Shown here one piece after another: positions 4,994 through 7,506 of a stretch of 7,506 nucleotides of DNA. The notes below the pieces were generated by a model that ran no database searches, was not told where the DNA came from, and worked only from the letters and a program-made list of their open reading frames with translations. Position 1 is the stretch's first letter; the number at the start of each line of letters is the position of its first letter. The position numbers and the translations under genes were made by a program. This DNA comes from JBBQTU01 sp038213005 (lineage in GTDB: Bacteria > Planctomycetota > Phycisphaerae > Tepidisphaerales > Tepidisphaeraceae): positions 1 through 7,506 of the forward strand of contig JBBQTU010000207.1 in NCBI GenBank assembly GCA_038213005.1, written 5' to 3'.

Positions 4994-5968
4994 ATGGCGA
5001 AACTCCTGGCAAATGTTCCCAAGGCCGAAGCCCGTGCGGTGGTGATCTCACTCACCGTCGGAATCTCGCTTCTGATCATCAAGTATGTCGCCTACGCATT
5101 AACCGGATCGGCCGCGATCTTCTCGGATGCCACCGAGAGCATCGCCAATGTCCTGGCGTCGATCGTGGCGCTGACGGCGCTGCACATTGCCCACACGCCG
5201 GCCGACGAGGAGCATCCTTACGGCCACGGGAAGGCGGAATTCCTCTCAGCATGGTTCGAAGGCAGCATGGTGCTGCTGGCCGGCGTCTTCATCATCATCA
5301 AGACGATCGACGCAGTCTCGCACGACGCGCTGGTTGAGCCCGGCAAAGCCGACATCGGCCTGATCCTTGTCGCCATCGCGATGCTGATTAACGGGGTTGT
5401 GGGGCTCTATCTGGTCCGAACCGGACGACGGCATGGATCGCTGACGTTGGAAGCAGATGGCAAGCACCTGCTCAGCGATGTCTACTCGAGCATCGGCGTG
5501 CTGGTGGCGCTGGGACTGGTACGCCTGACAGGCATCAAATGGTTTGATCCGGCCATGGCGATCCTGATGGCGTTCTGGATCATCTGGATGGCGTCAGGCC
5601 TGCTCCGCCGGGCCGGGGCCGGGCTGATGGACAAGCAGGATCTGGACGATAACCGGGCGCTGCAGGCGATCCTGGATTCGCACTGCGGTCCGGCCGGGCG
5701 CGAGCCGCGAATCTGCAACTATCACAAGCTGCGACACCGCCATACGGGACGATACCACTGGGTGGACTTCCATATTCGCCTGCCCGATGACGTGGACGTT
5801 CGCCGGGCCCACGAGATTGCCACCGCTATCGAACTGGAGATCGAGGCCAGTATCGGCGAGGGAAACGCCACAGCGCATATCGAGCCCTGCGCCAGAGACC
5901 ACTGCCAACCCGATGGCACCTGCGGCATCCGCCCGCCTGCGCAGAGTCAGCCCCAAGGTGGATCCTAA
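4994..5968 (+). CDS. Cation diffusion facilitator (CDF) family metal transporter
   Basis: A 324-residue inner-membrane antiporter exporting divalent metal. Six membrane helices are visible: about 16-36, 45-68, 83-105, a fourth around ADIGLILVAIAMLINGVVGL, a fifth after HLLSD, and a sixth in AMAILMAFWIIWMASGL. The transport site is formed by helix 2 (D45-A-T-E-S49) and helix 5 (H158-LLS-D162), equivalent to FieF D45/D49 and H153/D157; the second aspartate is serine here. DEEHPYGHGK (71-80) is the conserved loop. The cytoplasmic domain (about 215-297) includes YHWVDFHIRLP. A tail rich in possible ligands follows: H295, C299, H303, C304, C310. I chose ATG 4994, preceded by GAGAGAG, over TTG 4982 four codons upstream. 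Whether it carries zinc, iron, cobalt or manganese is not decidable. Confidence 0.92.
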   Translation: MAKLLANVPKAEARAVVISLTVGISLLIIKYVAYALTGSAAIFSDATESIANVLASIVALTALHIAHTPADEEHPYGHGKAEFLSAWFEGSMVLLAGVFIIIKTIDAVSHDALVEPGKADIGLILVAIAMLINGVVGLYLVRTGRRHGSLTLEADGKHLLSDVYSSIGVLVALGLVRLTGIKWFDPAMAILMAFWIIWMASGLLRRAGAGLMDKQDLDDNRALQAILDSHCGPAGREPRICNYHKLRHRHTGRYHWVDFHIRLPDDVDVRRAHEIATAIELEIEASIGEGNATAHIEPCARDHCQPDGTCGIRPPAQSQPQGGS

Positions 5969-6132
5969 GGACCGTTACATCAACAACCGTCCGGCTCAGA
6001 GAGGCCAACCCCCTCCCAGCCTCCCCCAGGGCGAGGAGTAAGAAGAGATCATCGCGCCTTCCTACCAGTTATTGATGCGCCGGTCCTAAGGGCGGCACAC
6101 GCCGCCGATAGGCACGCAGGCGTCTCGAGGCG
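5969..6132. other. Intergenic region between convergent CDF and thioesterase genes
   Basis: It contains an imperfect hairpin directly after the CDF stop (GGACCGTT 5969-5976 with AACCGTCC 5985-5992, one C-C mismatch), a C-rich block at about 6006-6040 that can fold weakly on itself, and a perfect GGCGGC/GCCGCC hairpin with ACAC loop (6091-6106) lying 27 nt past the thioesterase stop. None is followed by a T-run, so transcription may end here on both strands but no canonical terminator is shown. Confidence 0.45.
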
Positions 6133-6576
6133 TTATGCGTGCGCCAGCAATTCCTTCACCCAGTCTGGCGGACGCATTGCCCGGCCGGTGGCATCCGTCA
6201 GAGCGTGAACGGTGTAGCCGTTGGCAACCTCCGCACCGGTATCCGCCTGCTCGATGCGGACATCAAACCGCAGGCTCGCCCGGCCGGACATGCTCACGGT
6301 GGTCGTGAGGCGGAGCAGGTCGTCGTAGCCGGCCCGGCCGCGATATTGGACGTGGGCTTCCACGAGCGGAAGACGCACGCCTCGCCGCTCCCACTCGGTG
6401 TAGGGCAGCCCCATCGAGCGCATCATCTCGGTGCGGGCACACTCGAACCATTCCAGCACGCGGGAGTTGTAGTAAGTGCCAAGCTGGTCGGTCTCGCTGT
6501 AGCGAATGCGTAGCGTGGTCATGCCGGTTGGCGCAGAACTGGGCTGGGCTGGCGGTGTGGGATTGCTTTGATCCAT
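6133..6576 (-). CDS. Hotdog-fold acyl-CoA thioesterase (YbgC/FadM family, 4HBT)
   Basis: A 147-residue cytoplasmic enzyme predicted to hydrolyse an acyl-CoA thioester. The family signature is RYSETDQLGTYYNSRVLEWF (25-44) followed by ECARTEMMRSMGL; D30 matches the catalytic aspartate (D18) of E. coli YbgC. The YbgC histidine that follows the VVY element is asparagine here (N37), as in FadM-like members. VEAHVQYRGRAGYDDLLRL is the conserved central strand region. Residues 1-18 are a proline- and serine-rich extension of uncertain reality: M19 is an alternative start, but neither has a strong Shine-Dalgarno (AAGAAA lies upstream of the first). The gene begins 37 nt after the stop of the YihY-type gene on the same strand, so the two are likely co-transcribed. 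The acyl substrate cannot be predicted. Confidence 0.9.
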   Translation of the reverse strand: MDQSNPTPPAQPSSAPTGMTTLRIRYSETDQLGTYYNSRVLEWFECARTEMMRSMGLPYTEWERRGVRLPLVEAHVQYRGRAGYDDLLRLTTTVSMSGRASLRFDVRIEQADTGAEVANGYTVHALTDATGRAMRPPDWVKELLAHA

Positions 6577-6613
6577 GGCTGGTTTCTTAATCGCGGGCTA
6601 CCGCGCTGGCAAG

Positions 6614-7506
6614 TCAGGCTCCTGGCGAAGGGGCCGCTGGCGGCTCTTCCAGGTCGCTGGCCTGCGGCTGGACCTTGCGGATTTCCTGGTCCAGAAAGGC
6701 ATTGATCTCGGCACCCAGGAGGAGGCAGACGGCCGCCAGGTACATCACGAACAGCAGAATCACCACGCCGCCCACCGCGCCGTAGGTCTTGTTGTAGCCC
6801 TGGATGGCGAAGCGGTCGATGTACATGCGAAAGCCCAGCCCCATGACGATCCACATCAGGACGCAAAAGGCCGACCCGGGCGTTACGAAACGATACCGCT
6901 GCTTCACGCGCGTGCCGAAGAAGTAGACCACATTGAGCGCTCCCATCATCAGGATGACGCCCAGCAGCCATCGCAGAAGATCGATGAGCAACCGCCAGCC
7001 TTCGGGTAGATGGAACGTCTGCCATGTCCACGCGATCACCAGGCCACCGATGGGCAGCAGAATCAGCACCAGCAGCATCAGGGTCGCCGCGACGAGCGTC
7101 AGAACGACGGCCAGTGGGCGCTGTTTGTAGAACGGCCGCGGCCGCTTTTTCATGTCATAGCAGCGATCCAGAGCATACATAGTCTGGCTCATGCCGCCGC
7201 TGGCGGCCCACACGGTCAGTAGCAGGCCCAGGCTCATCAGCCCGCCATGGGTCTGCGTGAGCATCCGTGAGGTCTCATCGACATATCCCTGCAGTAATTC
7301 GGCGCTCCCGGCCGGGAGCTGATGGAGAAGCTTCTGGATCCCGCCCATCACCTGCTCTTTCTGGCGATCGGGAATGTGCGGCAGCAGCGTAAGCAGGAAG
7401 ATCAGGAACGGGAAGATGGCCAGCAACCATGAAAACGCCATGGCGGCCGACCAGACAAAGACATCGTCCTTGTCCACCTCGAAATACAGTGTCTTGCCAA
7501 CCCCCC
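6614..7506 (-). CDS. YihY/BrkB-family inner-membrane protein (5' end outside window)
   Basis: The frame is open to the right edge (297 codons within the window). The GTG at 7477 is not a likely start, because coherent family-like sequence (GVGKTLYFE) continues upstream of it; the true start lies outside. Six hydrophobic segments follow the YihY/BrkB pattern. The first is AAMAFSWLLAIFPFLIFLL. A second contains WAASGGMSQTMYALDRCYD. The third to fifth are a long VVLTLVAATLMLLVLILLPI stretch, the segment around GVILMMGALNVVYFFGTRVK and a PGSAFCVLMWIVMGLGFRMY segment. The diagnostic last helix contains YNKTYGAVGGVVILLFVMYL ending near GAEINAFLDQ. The family was once called ribonuclease BN in error; its real function is unsettled. 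The C-terminal tail is proline- and alanine-rich. It is the upstream member of a probable two-gene unit with the thioesterase. Confidence 0.93.
   Translation of the reverse strand, partial: GVGKTLYFEVDKDDVFVWSAAMAFSWLLAIFPFLIFLLTLLPHIPDRQKEQVMGGIQKLLHQLPAGSAELLQGYVDETSRMLTQTHGGLMSLGLLLTVWAASGGMSQTMYALDRCYDMKKRPRPFYKQRPLAVVLTLVAATLMLLVLILLPIGGLVIAWTWQTFHLPEGWRLLIDLLRWLLGVILMMGALNVVYFFGTRVKQRYRFVTPGSAFCVLMWIVMGLGFRMYIDRFAIQGYNKTYGAVGGVVILLFVMYLAAVCLLLGAEINAFLDQEIRKVQPQASDLEEPPAAPSPGA

Overview
The window is GC-rich bacterial DNA, probably from a planctomycete-like organism. That guess rests on style: a URO-D-fold methyltransferase paired with an AraC-type regulator, citramalate-based isoleucine synthesis, and loosely packed genes on both strands. 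No marker gene fixes the taxon. Both ends cut through genes.

Layout. Positions 1-591 (minus) hold the N-terminal part of an AraC-family regulator. It is divergent from a uroporphyrinogen-decarboxylase-fold protein at 675-1634 (plus), and the short gap between them is the likely control region of the pair. Positions 1635-2639 contain no intact gene. They hold a truncated, frameshifted reverse-transcriptase remnant of group II intron type (1712-2000, minus), a strong hairpin that looks like a tRNA T-arm at its broken end, an orphan sigma70-like promoter at 2173-2201, and several palindromes. Positions 2640-2832 are the control region of cimA, (R)-citramalate synthase (2833-4431, plus). Then come a DUF1232 membrane protein (4466-4909, minus), a divergent cation diffusion facilitator (4994-5968, plus), and a minus-strand pair at the right end: a hotdog-fold acyl-CoA thioesterase (6133-6576) downstream of a YihY/BrkB-family membrane protein (6614 to beyond the window).

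The main discovery is the cimA leader. A promoter at 2640-2668 (TTGACG, 17 bp, CATACT) is predicted to start the transcript at or within two bases of an ATG. That ATG opens a 19-residue peptide, MKIRAIEIAAIIITPGNCG, with six isoleucine codons, three of them consecutive. It is followed by four mutually exclusive pairing segments ending in a perfect 10-bp terminator with a U-rich tail. The geometry is that of classical ribosome-mediated attenuation. The amino acid sensed, isoleucine, is the end product of the pathway that CimA commits to. The leader peptide is probably translated from a leaderless mRNA.

The other genes are ordinary accessory or housekeeping functions with no evident shared pathway. 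Notable points are the non-canonical metal ligands in the URO-D-like protein (HxD where the methyltransferases have HxC) and in the CDF transporter (DxxxS where FieF has DxxxD).
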